Part shown: in pieces, positions 1 to 45,379 of the stretch | How positions within the stretch are numbered: the stretch's first letter is position 1 | How the letters are laid out: each line of letters starts with the position of its first letter | Source of the DNA: Notamacropus eugenii | Taxonomy: Eukaryota > Chordata > Mammalia > Diprotodontia > Macropodidae | Assembly (NCBI RefSeq): GCF_028372415.1 | Contig: NC_092879.1 | Span: 97,531,067 to 97,595,066 of the forward strand | DNA length: 64,000 nt | Direction: 5' to 3' | Translations under genes and position numbers: made by a program | Notes under the pieces: generated by a model | Seen by the model: the letters and a program-made list of their open reading frames with translations, nothing else | Databases searched by the model: none | What the model was told of the DNA's origin: nothing

Positions 1-74
1 GTCCAAATCTCACGGCACACAAAGGGACCCAAACAATTTGTTCATTTTAACTGTGCACAGGACAAAGCTGTGGC

Positions 75-190
75 ACATGGAGTTGAGGACCTGGCTTCAA
101 AGGAGAACTCTGCCACTTACTAAATGTGATCTTGGGTAAGCCATTTAGCTCGCCCCAACCTCAGTTTCCCCAATGGCTGGACTAGCTCAG
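75..190 (+). repeat. MIR-like SINE fragment
   Basis: Contains the diverged tRNA-SINE core: loss-of-sample text like CTCTGCCACTTACTAAATGT followed by CCTCAGTTTCCCCA. Confidence 0.6.
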
Positions 191-275
191 GGCTTCTTAA
201 ACTTTTTCCATTTGTGACCCCTTCAGAGCTTTTGAAACTGTGGGTCAAGGGGACTAGCTACCCTCTACAGGCCCA
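189..275 (+). mobile_element. Possible hAT-type DNA transposon end
   Basis: AGGGCTTCTTAAACTTTTTCC followed by GTGACCCC resembles the terminal part of common marsupial hAT MITEs. Only one end is recognisable. Confidence 0.3.
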
Positions 276-418
276 TCCAACCATAAATTGATCACTTTCC
301 ACCACCAGGAAGGATCTAGACTTTAAGAGCAAGGAGATCTTGGCAGATTCTTGGGGAAGCAGACTCGGAATCTCCACGTTTTCACTTTTGAACACACCCC
401 TAAGACTCAGGCGTTCAG

Positions 419-472
419 CAGATTCACAACACACAACAGATTCACAACACACAACAGATTCACAACACACAA
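419..472 (+). repeat. 18-bp tandem repeat, three perfect copies
   Basis: The unit CAGATTCACAACACACAA occurs three times without a mismatch. Confidence 0.95.
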
Positions 473-1087
473 TGCTTCAGCCCAGACTCCACAGGAACAG
501 GCTTGCTAAGGGCTGCATCTCGAGATTCAGCATTAGTTTGCACGCTGATGAACCTTTCTTCTCCACTAAGTGGTAAGGTATCAGAACAAGCCACTTGCTG
601 ACAGCCTGGCCTCAGCGGCCACGAGTATTGAGAGAAAAAAATGCCTCCATAATAGAGACAGACCCTGAGAGGACCAGGGCTGGCTTAAAGGCAACTGAGT
701 CAAAGCCAGCACCAAGATATCCACTCTCTTGTTTGCTTTAAGAGAGCCAGGGGCCTCCCATCTGCAATGCTAGAGGTCCTTGGGGCCAACTACAACCAGC
801 ACCCTGTCCCTCAGTTGGCCAGGCTATGCTCTGTTAGGGTCAGAAGGGGGTCTTGAGCCGAGAGCCGGACATGCTGGCTTGTCGTTCCACCACAGGAATT
901 CTAAGCTGGCGCATCATCAGCTCTGGGCCACAGGGATTAGCACCCCATGACCTCAGGGTCTGACAAAGCCCTCATCTGCTGGAAGAGAAAAGGGTCAAGG
1001 ACCAAGGGGCAGCACTAAGGTCCGGAGGCATGTCCTTGCCACAACACCTCCCCCCTACTCCCAACATGGCTCCCCTCCCATACTCAC

Positions 1088-35571
<34,484 letters not shown>

Positions 35572-36164
35572 GGCGGCGGGGGGCGGCGGGGGGAGGCGGG
35601 GAGGCGGCGGGGGGTGGGGGGGCGGGGGCGGGGGCCTCGGGGGAGAGGCACCCAAGCGCGCACCTCGAGCAGGGGCCCCACCGGACTGGGAGACTTGAGA
35701 ACTGGGAGGAGGGAGGAGCCGCGGCGCGCCGGCCGGGGGCGGGGCCGGGCGCGGGCGGGGCCGCGGGGCCGCCGCGGCGCCAGGGGGCACCGGCAGGGGG
35801 GGGCGAGGAGCGGGGTGCCAGCCGGGGGCCTTCCCCTCGCCCTCCAGGGCCTGGAGCCAGGGGCACTCAGGAGCTGCCCTCCCCGCCTGGGGATCCCCCG
35901 GAGAGCCGCTCGGCCCGCCCCTCGTGGGCCGCAGGGGGAGGCGGCTGCCCCCAATTGCGGGGCACTTTCACCTGAAGGGCCCCGCGGAGGCTGCGCCCGC
36001 AGAGGCTACGACCGAGCCCCACGTGCCGCGGGGGCGGCCCACGTGCGCTGGGAAGGCCGGCGATGGGGTGCGGCTCGGGGTGACCCACCATCCCCCCGTT
36101 CACCCCGGGTCCAGGCTGGGCAGAAAGCCCCGCCTCGCCTCCCCTCCCCGACGCCGCGACCCCA

Positions 36165-36290
36165 GGATGAATAACAAGCTGACATTTACACCCTCGGGGT
36201 GGGAAACCCTCCGTGGGAAAAGGGGGGCTATTATTGGCCTCATTTGACAGATAAAGGAACGGAGACTGGGACAGGTGAAACGCCTGCAGG
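36165..36290 (-). repeat. MIR-like SINE fragment at the CpG island border
   Basis: AATAACAAGCTGACATTTACA and CATTTGACAGATAAAGGAAC match the MIR order in reverse. Confidence 0.55.
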
Positions 36291-36441
36291 TGCCTCTACT
36301 ACTCTTTTCTCTCGCTGTCTCTGTCTCTCCCAGACAAGGCAAGAAGTCCCTAGGTGAGAGACACTGGCTTTTGGTTCACCACGTTGATCTGTGACAGGGA
36401 TCCATACTTGGCATCTGGCATCTGCTGGGAACCCTTCATTT

Positions 36442-36582
36442 TTCAGAGCGAGAGCGAGAGAGAGCGAGAGAGAGCGAGAGAGAGCGAGGGAGAGAGGGAG
36501 AGAGGGAGAGAGGGAGAGAGAGAGAGAGAGAGCGCGAGAGAGAGAGAGAGACAGAGAGAGAGCGAGAGAGAGAGAGAGAAAC
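36442..36582. repeat. GA-rich microsatellite
   Basis: About 140 bases of (GA)n with regular GAGC interruptions, purine-only on the plus strand except for a few C. Confidence 0.95.
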
Positions 36583-36597
36583 ACCATTTCATTTAGA

Positions 36598-36745
36598 CAC
36601 AGGACCTCAGTTCACATCCCAGGTGCTGAGTAATTAACTGAGTAATCTACAACTCTCTTAATCTCTCTGGGCCTCAGTTTCCTCATCTGCAGGATGAAGG
36701 GGCTGGAGTGAAAGACCCTGAAGGTAGGTCCTTTCTACCTTGAAA
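36598..36745 (+). repeat. MIR-family SINE
   Basis: CAGGACCTCAGTTCACATCC and CCTCAGTTTCCTCATCTGCA. Confidence 0.75.
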
Positions 36746-36759
36746 TGCACAGTTCTTTG

Positions 36760-36995
36760 AGATAATAACAACTGCCAGCATTTTTACAACATTTGAAGGT
36801 GCAAAGCACTTACAAATGTGAGCTCGTTTAATCTTCAAAATGACTGTGTGACATGGGTGCTGTCATTATCTCCAGTTTACAGATGGGGAAACTGAGGCAA
36901 ACATAAGTGAAGTGACTTGCCCAGGGTCACACAGCTGGTAAGTATATGGGGCAGAATTCAAACTCAGACATCCTGATTCCAGGCTAAGAACCACA
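36760..36995 (-). repeat. MIR-family SINE, nearly complete
   Basis: GATAATAACAACTGCCAGC, GTTTACAGATGGGGAAACTG, CTTGCCCAGGGTCACACAGC and CAGAATTCAAACTCAGA in order. Confidence 0.88.
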
Positions 36996-37004
36996 CCTAC
37001 TCAC

Positions 37005-37110
37005 TTTCTTCCAACAATTTGACAGGATGAGGAAGTTGAGGCACACAAAAGAAGCAAGCAATAGAGGCAGGTTGTGTGACCCCGAAGCCAGTGTTCTTTT
37101 CACTCCCCAA
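37005..37110 (-). repeat. MIR-like SINE fragment
   Basis: ATGAGGAAGTTGAGGCACAC and a diverged core, adjoining the previous MIR. Confidence 0.45.
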
Positions 37111-37124
37111 AGGATGATTTAGTT

Positions 37125-37298
37125 CAAGGGTTCTTAATCAAGGGTCCAGGAACTGAGATGGTGGGAAATGACATTTTCATTTTCACTGTCCGCTAATTGA
37201 AACTTGGTATTTCCCTCAATTATGTCAAAAACATTCTTCTGAGAAGGGGGTCCATAAGGTTTACTACACCCATAATGCAAAAACGTGAAAAACCCTTG
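37125..37298 (+). mobile_element. hAT-type MITE with 8-bp target duplication
   Basis: A 174-bp element with inverted ends (CAAGGGTT... / ...AACCCTTG) and an inner segment ATTCTTCTGAGAAGGGGGTCC known from mammalian hAT MITEs. ATTTAGTT at 37117 and ATTTAGTC at 37299 form the 8-bp duplication expected for hAT. It has no coding capacity. Confidence 0.85.
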
Positions 37299-37601
37299 AT
37301 TTAGTCCTTTTCTTACAGAAAAGGAAACTGAGGCATGGAACTGAACCAGTTGGTCACAGTGTCCCACAGACAGTTAACACAAACCACAAACATGCCCTCA
37401 TTCTACACCCTAGACTGGAAGAACGGTAGAAGAACATTTCAGAAGGCTGCTTTGGGGATACTGAGTCATCCAGGTTGGCTAGCTTCCTGTGGCCAGAAAC
37501 CTGAGAAAAGGCTGAGGACTCCAGCCTTGATCTCATTAGGCAAAGGGCAGCTATTGTTACTGAGCACAACTCTCACTGCTCTCTTCCTTCACCTCCTATA
37601 G

Positions 37602-37719
37602 GCCCCATCCTGAAGAGAAGTCAGAGGAAGAAGCAGCAGCAGACATCTCCTTGGACCTGGTGTCTGACAGCCACCCCACCAATGACACTTGGACGCTCTT
37701 TGCCCTGGACTGGGGTTGA
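37602..37719 (+). CDS. Probable terminal coding exon of an unidentified gene
   Basis: A pyrimidine-rich tract and CCTATAG acceptor precede an open segment that ends in a stop at 37717-37719. After one base completing a codon it reads PHPEEKSEEEAAADISLDLV, then SDSHPTNDTWTLFALDWG. The acidic start and hydrophobic end look protein-like, it is not repeat sequence, and a plausible 3' UTR follows. I do not recognise the gene. Upstream exons were not found; they could lie in or left of the CpG island on the plus strand, overlapping the ALG13-like gene. It could also be a chance ORF. Confidence 0.45.
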
Positions 37720-37925
37720 TGCTGCTGCAATGGGGGGGGGGAAGACAGGGGGCAACAGCACGCTAGCTCTGGTTTTAGAAGGATGATTTGTACTGTACTG
37801 TACTGTTCATACTGAACCAGGAGATATAAACTGAAGATTTTAAGGCCCCAAACATTTTTTCCTCCTTATTTCACATTTAATTTATTGTGAAAGAACGAAA
37901 ATAAATCTGGTGAGACATGTTAAAA
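37720..37925 (+). terminator. Putative 3' UTR and polyadenylation signal
   Basis: Unique sequence after the stop of the exon at 37602, with a repeated GTACT motif and an AATAAA hexamer at 37900-37905, about 180 bases past the stop. It supports a real transcript end but is not decisive. Confidence 0.4.
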
Positions 37926-39600
37926 CAGGGATCCCTTTTAGGAACGGCCTGACTAGTTGGCTGCTGAAGTCCCTGCCAACTGAGCCTTCAAAATACAGTA
38001 TTTTGATCAATGAAAAAATATCCTTTCATGGAGAAGTTCACCCCAATCTTAGGTAGGATTTTAGCACGTTATTCTTGCTAACTAGGCACTAAACTATGTC
38101 ATTCCTGGGCTACCAAATGACTAGAAGTGCTGTCAGCACCTGCTAAATTTGCTACCCTTGGCAAAAGTCCCAGTTGCCCTGTCCTGGTTACAGTTCTGGA
38201 CAGACCTAAATACTAACCTACCATGAAGAGGGCCCACAGGTTTGTCTCACTTTCTACTTATAAGGCACACAGTAGGCACTTAATAAATGTTTGCTTGCTT
38301 ACTAGTGTCCCTGGCAAGCACAAGATCTATGAAAATGGCTACATAAACTCTGGGGTGTCCTAGTGGTCACTGGCATAGTAAAAATAAATGTTCCACGGAG
38401 AAAGCAAGCTTAAATTCAGACCTAGTTAGCAACTAAGCTAACTGAGTCACTGCCATTAGAGGCCATAATTCAAGCCAACCCTCGTGGCTTTTATGAAGTG
38501 TCTCCTCCTACTCCTGTGCCAGGGTCTGTGGATATGAAGGCAAAAAAAATGAAGCAGGTATACCTGCTACATTTTTCCTTGTGACATTGAGAACATTAGG
38601 AAGTCATTTTGAACTAAGACCTGAGACGTTAGTGTTAATTACCAGAGCTGTAACAAAGGTGGGCAATATGAGCATGTCCTAGGGTGCTGATGTCTGAGAG
38701 GCCTATTTCCTTTGTACAAGACAGATCCTCCAGAGTTTTGCCACCATGACATCCCTCTCCCAACCCAACTGCATCTGACAGCAAGTTCCTCCCATGAAAG
38801 CCAGTCATGTACTCTATCGGGGGCAGGCTACCAAGATGGTGCCACTTTGCAAGGGGCCTTTCTCTGTTCCTGCCCCTCTACCAACCTCTGAAGCAGCAAT
38901 GCTCCAGGATATCTGGACCCTCAAATTGAATCTCTAACATGAAGGTCTTTCTCCACAACTCCAAAGGAGTTGTGTTCTCAACAATGTAGTTATTCCCTCC
39001 AGTGATGTAAGTCACAGCCAGCCCATCTGGCACAACTCTCATCCAAGTCCTCACCTAAGTTCGGTACAGGTGGGGGGAGGGGGGGAGGAGGAGGTGGAAT
39101 TTCCTCAGGCACTCATTGGGACTCACAGGCTGGCCATCAATTACCTCTCCCTCTGAAAAATCTAGACATGAATCTTGGTTGGGGCTTGTCTCAATTCCCT
39201 GTCCATAGTTCCTGATTCTAAGGTTGCATATCTTTCTGTCTGGACCTTTCTATCAACTTCTTAATGCTTGGGGTAGGGGAGGGAAGAATCAGGTGGGTTC
39301 TGGAAAAGTCTCCAAAGGAAGACCCAGGCTCCCCTTCTTTGCCCTGACCTCCACATGTCCCACACTGGGAAAAATGACAAAGAAGAGGAAGGCAACTACC
39401 TAGGAAGGAAGCAGGATATTTCTCCCTACAAAGCAGTGCCACTGACCTGTTTACAAATGGGCAGCTACAGAATGTGGTCAGTCTTAAAGACATTGGGGCA
39501 GGCTCCATTCCAGAGAGAGCTCCCATACCAGTCTGCCACTGTGAACAACTTCAAGGAAGGATGTTACATACTAGAGAAAACCACAAGAAGTATCTCCGTT
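37926..39600. other. Intergenic stretch with few recognised features
   Basis: Apart from a short L2-like 3' end at about 38265-38305 (GGCACACAGTAGGCACTTAA) nothing was recognised. Confidence 0.5.
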
Positions 39601-39770
39601 AACAGCAGGGGTGAAGCAGGGTAATCTATTGTCCCCACTCCTTTTTAACATCATTTTAGAAATCTTAGGAATAGTCATCAGGCATGAAAAAAGTCAAGGG
39701 AATAAGTATCAGCAACGATACAGTTAAAATATTTGTCTTTGCTGACAAAGTATGTCATTGTAACCCTGGA
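39600..39770 (+). mobile_element. L1 ORF2 reverse transcriptase fragment
   Basis: Reads GVKQGNLLSPLLFNIILEIL, then a broken FADK segment; this is the L1 RT motif region around the catalytic FADD, diverged and frame-shifted. Confidence 0.65.
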
Positions 39771-39894
39771 CAAACCACGACAATCAACCACAAAATTCAC
39801 GGACTTCATAATGATTTCAGCAAAGGAGGAGCCCACAAACAATTTCTGCATTTTCATTTACCGCTACTACAAATCAAGAAATAATGGATGACAA

Positions 39895-40085
39895 CAGTTC
39901 TCATTCCAATAGCCCTTCAGGGTCTGCTCATCTCATTTGATCCTGTGCCAGAAGTGCTATTATGACTTCTATTTTACAGGTGAAGAAACTAAGGTTCAGA
40001 AGAACTTGCCAAAGGTCACACAACTGGTGAGTTGTCTGAGGTGACACTGGACTTCAAATTCCGCACTCTTTCCAGTATAACATGC
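39895..40085 (-). repeat. MIR-family SINE
   Basis: TTTTACAGGTGAAGAAACTAAGG and CCAAAGGTCACACAACTGG (reverse orientation). Confidence 0.8.
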
Positions 40086-40604
40086 TTTTTCTCTTAAGAA
40101 ACAGACAGTAAAAATACTCTTTAACACAACAGCAAAGTCCATCACATGCTTAGTCATTAACTTTCAGTTAAGAGACATGAGAACTATCCCAAAAAGCCCT
40201 GGAGGTCTTTCATTTAACGCCTTAGGGAAAGAGCATTCCCAATTGCAGGCCTAGTGGGTAAATGGGGAAAAGAGAAGAAGCCAACATGAACTTTGGTGGG
40301 GTTGTGCTTCTCTTTGCTGGTTTCCAAGTGACAGCCTCTAGGGCCTACTCCCTAAAACTGGAGCCAGAAGAGAAAGTTCTACATGGATGGTCTCCTTGCT
40401 CCGCAGTATCTGGTACAATTGCTTTGATGTCTTACAAAAGCCCTGCAGGAGAAAACAGTTGAGCAGAACTTTGAGTCTGTAGTTGGGGTAAATGATCTGG
40501 CAGGTCTCCCATCTATGAGATTCAGGTGGTGGAGCAGAGGAGACAGGGGAAGCATTGGGCCCATTTAGGATTCACCTTGGTTTCTCATCTTTTACTTTTG
40601 TCAA

Positions 40605-40800
40605 GAAGAGTCAGGAGGACTTGGGGTCAAGTTACCTGCTTTTAACACTAGCTGTGTGACACTGGGCAGGTGGAAAGTCAGATGACCTGTGTTCAAATTC
40701 CACATCTGGCACAAGGTAGGTGACCTTGAGCAGGTTACCCAACCTTATCTGGACCCCATGTTCCTCTTCTCTAAAATGAAAGGTGTGGGATAATATAGAA
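40605..40800 (+). repeat. SINE pair, apparently overlapping or nested
   Basis: Two partial SINE bodies: ACACTAGCTGTGTGACACTGG and, 30 bases on, GACCTGTGTTCAAATTCCAC. Confidence 0.55.
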
Positions 40801-41095
40801 GAACAATTTCAAAAAGCTTTGTTGGTACTTTGCTCAATGCAGTGATGAATCACAAGTCCAGAGGACTGAAGATGTTGCCCACCTCCCACCAGAGAGGGGA
40901 TGGGCTGGAAAAACACAGAATGGGACTGCATTTTTGAACATGGCCAATGGGAAATTTGTTTTGCTGCCTTATGCCTATTTGCTATGCATTTTCCTTTTCT
41001 TCTTTTTATTGTTCAATGAGGAATGGAGTAGGGGGATCAGAGGGAGATCTAATCAATGTTTATAAAAAGTAATTGATTAATTAAAAAATAAATAA
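40800..41095 (+). mobile_element. LINE-like 3' tail, family unclear
   Basis: TTTTTGAACATGGCCAATGG, then CTTTTTATTG and a G-rich stretch ending AATTAAAAAATAAATAA, similar to 3' ends of marsupial retroposons. Confidence 0.45.
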
Positions 41096-41224
41096 GTGCC
41101 CAAATGACTGAAATGTTCCAGTTCTAGGCCTAGGATGTGATGAGTTTCAAATGTCAAGAACTTGTCTGCAGTCTGGGTCAGTCACTCCACCTGAAGTTGG
41201 TCACCCACCTTTGACAAATGGAGA

Positions 41225-41305
41225 TATCATTAGTCAGTTTCTAGGGTCACAGAGCAGAGCTGGAAGGGACATTCAAGACCACCTAATGCAATCCTCATCC
41301 TGTAG
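41225..41305 (-). repeat. MIR fragment
   Basis: AGCAGAGCTGGAAGGGACATT and GCAATCCTCATCC. Confidence 0.55.
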
Positions 41306-41329
41306 ACAGGCACTGCATGTGGCACATGT

Positions 41330-43185
41330 GGTACATGTGGCACTGAGATTACTGTTCAGTTCTACACAACAGCAAGGAGTTTAGCCATAAAAAGGAAGAG
41401 AAATATGGGGAAAGGACAGATCAAGTGAGGGATTTTTAAGTATGGGGAGACATGGGCATGTTAATATGTAGTAGGGAAGTAGCCAACAGACAGACAGGGA
41501 GAGGCTGAAGATTAAGGAGAGATCAAAAGTGAACATAAAATTATAAAGAACGAGCACAGTTTGAAAAGACAGACATGAAAAGACCCTTCTGACTGACCCC
41601 TTCACATAGGTGGGGGGTCCACAAGTGTTGGACATTGCATCTGCTTTCAGAATTTTTCAATATGTTGACCAACTATGCTGATTTTTCCCTTCTTTTTGTC
41701 CTTAAAAATGCTATTTATTATATGAGATGGTTCTCTAAGAGGGAAAAGAGGAATAATACTGCTGGAAACTATTGTGGTATAAAAATATAAAAGATATCAA
41801 GAAAAACTCATTTTTACAAAATATTAGTGAGAGAGTAGGGATGATAGATGGAACAACCTACTGAAGAAGACAGGCTAGGATGGGGTGAAGGAGGTGAATT
41901 GAGAGAAGGGTCACCTCACCATGTGACACACAGGGGAAGGAGGAGGAGGGAGGGAGCATCTGAGTGATGTGCCATGAGGACATGGGGAGAAGACAAGAGG
42001 GAGCTCTCAGCAAATGGCCTCAGTTGTTTTTGTAATGAAATATGAGGCAGGGGAAGGTCAGGGAGGAGGTGCCATGTTAGGTTGGAGGGAGGTGGAAAAG
42101 GTTGGGAAGAGCCACTGTGGAGAATGGGAGAGGAGATTAATTAAGCAGGTAAAAAAGGACTGCCTTGTCTAAGCAATGGCCCAGTGGAGATTACACAACC
42201 GAAATCTTCAGGGGAGCCATTCAGCCTGGTCCTGTGATGTCCTCCAGCTCTGTTAAGAGGCATGTGAAGAAGAGTGAACGCAGCAGATGGTGGGAGTGGG
42301 CCAAGACTGATGCTCACTGTCCAGGCCAGGACCAGGGGTGATAGGATAAAGGGTATGGAACTCGAGAGAAGAGGATAGTGTAGCACTTATGAACTGAGGG
42401 GTAGAGGGATTGGAGGTCATAGTGAGGACAAAGAACAACCTTAGGGATCGAAAGGGAGAGGGAGAGTAGGAATGATGAAAGATAAAGAGCAGGCGAGGCT
42501 ATTTCAGAGTTCATGAATAGGGCAACACCTGATCAAGATGAAGACCATTCCTGTGGGTAGCTAAGGTGAAGTTAGATACAGTATCCATGTTGAAGTCCCC
42601 TAGTCTGAGGACTGGAATGGGGAGGACACAAAACGAACTCAGTGAAGAAGGAAAGAATATCTTGATGGTAGATAACAGTATCTCAGTGGGGTGATAAATA
42701 TGTATTGAATGAACTTCCAAGGAGTACAAGTTATTGAGCTATGGTAATAGAGGGAGAGCCTGGAGGTAACAGGGGGAAGGAGTAAGAAGGATCCACAAGA
42801 CCATTGTGGGGGTGGGAGGGGATGAGTGAGAGGAGAAAATGCTACCAGTGCTGGAAGGGTAGCCAGGAATGCCATGTCATCAGCAGGAACACAGATTCCC
42901 TGAGTACTAGCAGGTGGAAGAAGGGAGAAAGATAAAGGGTTAAAATGAAAGCAAGATTGTTACCCAAGATTACCCGGATTCCAGAGAACAAAGTAGAAGG
43001 GGGCTTCAGAGTGGGAGGTTTGGGAGAGTTCCTGTGAGAGGGATGGGAATGAGGGAGTGTGAGGATAAAAAATGAGGTTTGAATAGTGAAAGGGGAGTTG
43101 AGATTCACTGGGAGAGGGAGGGCATGTCAAGGTAGAGAGAGATTCATCACTGAGGAATGACTTCAGGCAGAGGCTCAAGAGAAGT
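41330..43185 (-). mobile_element. L2-type LINE, ORF2 endonuclease part
   Basis: On the minus strand 42511-42729 reads IPVLRLGDFNMD and later NGLHLDQVL, the GDFN motif and downstream signature of CR1/L2 endonucleases. Flanking purine-rich sequence (plus strand) continues the body of the same element toward the RT part. Many frame breaks; old. Confidence 0.65.
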
Positions 43186-43604
43186 CCATCACTGAGCCCA
43201 TGATTTAAACTGTTCAGGGCCCTCCCTCAACTTCCAGCCTTGTGATACATGGTTGTGTTGGGGAAGGTCTGGGGGAGGGGTGTCATACACCCTGAAAGTG
43301 TCCGAAGGGGATTAAAGTCGAATGTTCCCTCCAGTAGGCCAAGCGGCTACTATGCCCATCGCAGGGCATCGGGCATTTGGCCTTCACTTCTTCCCCGGAT
43401 CTGTACTTGAGACTTTGGGGACACCACTTTGCTCCAGAATCATTCCAGTTCTTCTACCCTCTCCCCTCCAAGACAAGTCATAAGCATATATTCACAAGCC
43501 TCCTAAGAGAAGTGAGTCCAGCGGTATCACTGGTAAATATTTTAACAGCTGGTTGGCAGGAAAAAACTATGTATATGTACGTAGCCTTTAACACTGTATA
43601 TGTA

Positions 43605-43632
43605 TGTCCACACACACACACACACACACAGC
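43605..43632. repeat. (CA)n microsatellite
   Basis: About 12 CA units. Confidence 0.95.
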
Positions 43633-44960
43633 TTTGACATCGCTGACCATTCTCCTCATTGATCCTCTCCTCTTTCTAGCTTCTGGGGGTACCACTCTCC
43701 CCTAGTCCTCCTCCTCCCTCTCTGACTTCTTTTCTCCTGTCACCATGGGTTCCCTGGGTCCAATCTTCTTCTCCCTCTAGACTATTTCACTTACTGATCT
43801 TGTCAGCTCCCATGGATTTAACGAGCATCTATCCACATGCTGAGGATCCTCAAATCTCCCTATCCTGCCCTAAACTCTCTGTTTATCTCCAGTCTCTCCT
43901 ATCTAACTTTCAGACATCGCCAATATTTAATATGGCTAAAACAGAACTCCTGATCTTCCCCCAGTCCCTTTCCTCCCTGCCTTCCCTGTCACTGCTGAGG
44001 GCACTGCCATTGTCCCAGTGGCCCATGTTCACCACCTTGGAGTCAGCCTGGACTCCTTACTACGTCTGCCTATCCCCAGATCCAAGCTGCTGCCAAGGCC
44101 TTTCAAATACACCTCCTTCTCTCCTCTGACACTGAGGTTTTCCTGGATTACTGCCCTACCTACTGCCTGCCTCAAGTCTTCCTCACTCCAAATCATCCTC
44201 AAGTCAGCCACTAAAGTGATTTTCCTGCAGCAAAGGTCTGACCAGCTCACCCCCTTACTCAAAAAACCACTGCCTCCCTCTGGCCTCCAGGAGCAAGTAC
44301 AAAATGCTCTTGTTTGGCATCCAAAGCCTTTCAGCACTTGCCCCCTCCTCCCTTTCCAGTCTTCTTACACTTCTCATACTTCCTGTGACATCCAGTGACA
44401 TTGGCCTCCTGCTGTTTCGCAGCATCTGACAGCTCCTGTCCTTGTCTCCAGCTTGTCCTTCAATGCTAGGAACATGCTCCTTTCTCCACTAACCTCCCTT
44501 GCTTCCTTAAGTCCTAACTAAAATTTCACCTTCTATGGGACATTTTACCTAACTCCTCTCAATTCTAGTGCCTTCCCTGTCTTAATTATTTCCTATTTAT
44601 CCTGCATGTAGGGCTCTCTCACTCTCTCCCCCACACCCTGTGTGTGTGTGTGTGTGCATGTATACACACACATACATATATATGTATACACACATATTTG
44701 TTTGCATATTGTACCCCCTATCAGATTACAATCCCCTGAAGGGCACAGACTGTCTTTTGCCTCTTTTTAACATTCTTGAAGAATTTTTACTTTCAACTGC
44801 ATTGTAGACAAGATCAAGTAACATTCATAAAGTTCAAAAAATCAATCAAACAATCAGTGGAGCTTTGGGAAACTGGAAGCACGAACCTCAGAGTGAAGAT
44901 CTAAGTCAGGTAAGCTTAGCACAGTGCCTGGCACACAGTAGGGTCTTCAGAAATGTTTAT
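43631..44960 (+). mobile_element. L2 LINE, RT to 3' end
   Basis: Follows the L2 order: TTTGACATCGCTGACCATTC (RT), AAAACAGAACTCCTGATC, GCAGCAAAGGTCTGACCAGC and the 3' end with CACAGTGCCTGGCACACAGT. It contains a TG/TA microsatellite at 44636-44700. Reading frames are fragmentary. Confidence 0.8.
44636..44700. repeat. TG/CA/TA microsatellite inside L2
   Basis: TGTGTGTGTGTGTG followed by CACACATACATATATATG. Confidence 0.9.
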
Positions 44961-45098
44961 TAGAAATTTCACTCAAGCAGACAGTTTACAAATAGTAATA
45001 AATATATGATGCCTCACTTGTAAATCCCAGACAGCCAATCGGTTCTCTCACAGAAAGCTCTGGCTGATCATTTCCTGATTTCATTGGATGTTTGCTCT

Positions 45099-45370
45099 TT
45101 CCCATTAAGTTTTGTTGTTGTTGTTCACTCATGTTTGAGTCTTCATGACCCCATCTGGGACTTTCTTGGCAAAGACACTTGAGTGGTTTACTATTTCCTT
45201 CTCCAGCTCATTTTACAGATGAGAAAATTGAGGTAAATGGGGTGTAGTGACTTGCCCAGGGTCACACAGCTAGGAAGTGTCTGAGGTTGGATTTGAACTC
45301 AGGAAGAGAAATTTTCCTGATTCCAAACCCAGCGCTCTGCTCACGATAATGCCACCTAGCTGTCCCTCAA
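45099..45370 (-). repeat. Full-length Mar1-type SINE
   Basis: Reverse orientation: TTGTTGTTGTTCACTC tail, TCTTCATGACCCCATCTGGG, TTCCTTCTCCAGCTCATTTT, CTTGCCCAGGGTCACACAGC and CCACCTAGCTGTCC at the head. Confidence 0.9.
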
Positions 45371-45379
45371 TAGGTTTAT

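Noticed and set aside
972-1087. Read-through of exon 22 past the donor at 1087
   Set aside because: The extra residues show no ALG13 similarity and a strong GTGAGT donor is present; the true next exon is expected further left.
43195-43600. Possible solo LTR (starts with TGTCATACACC, unique block between two L2 pieces)
   Set aside because: No matching end repeats, target duplication or signal could be established.
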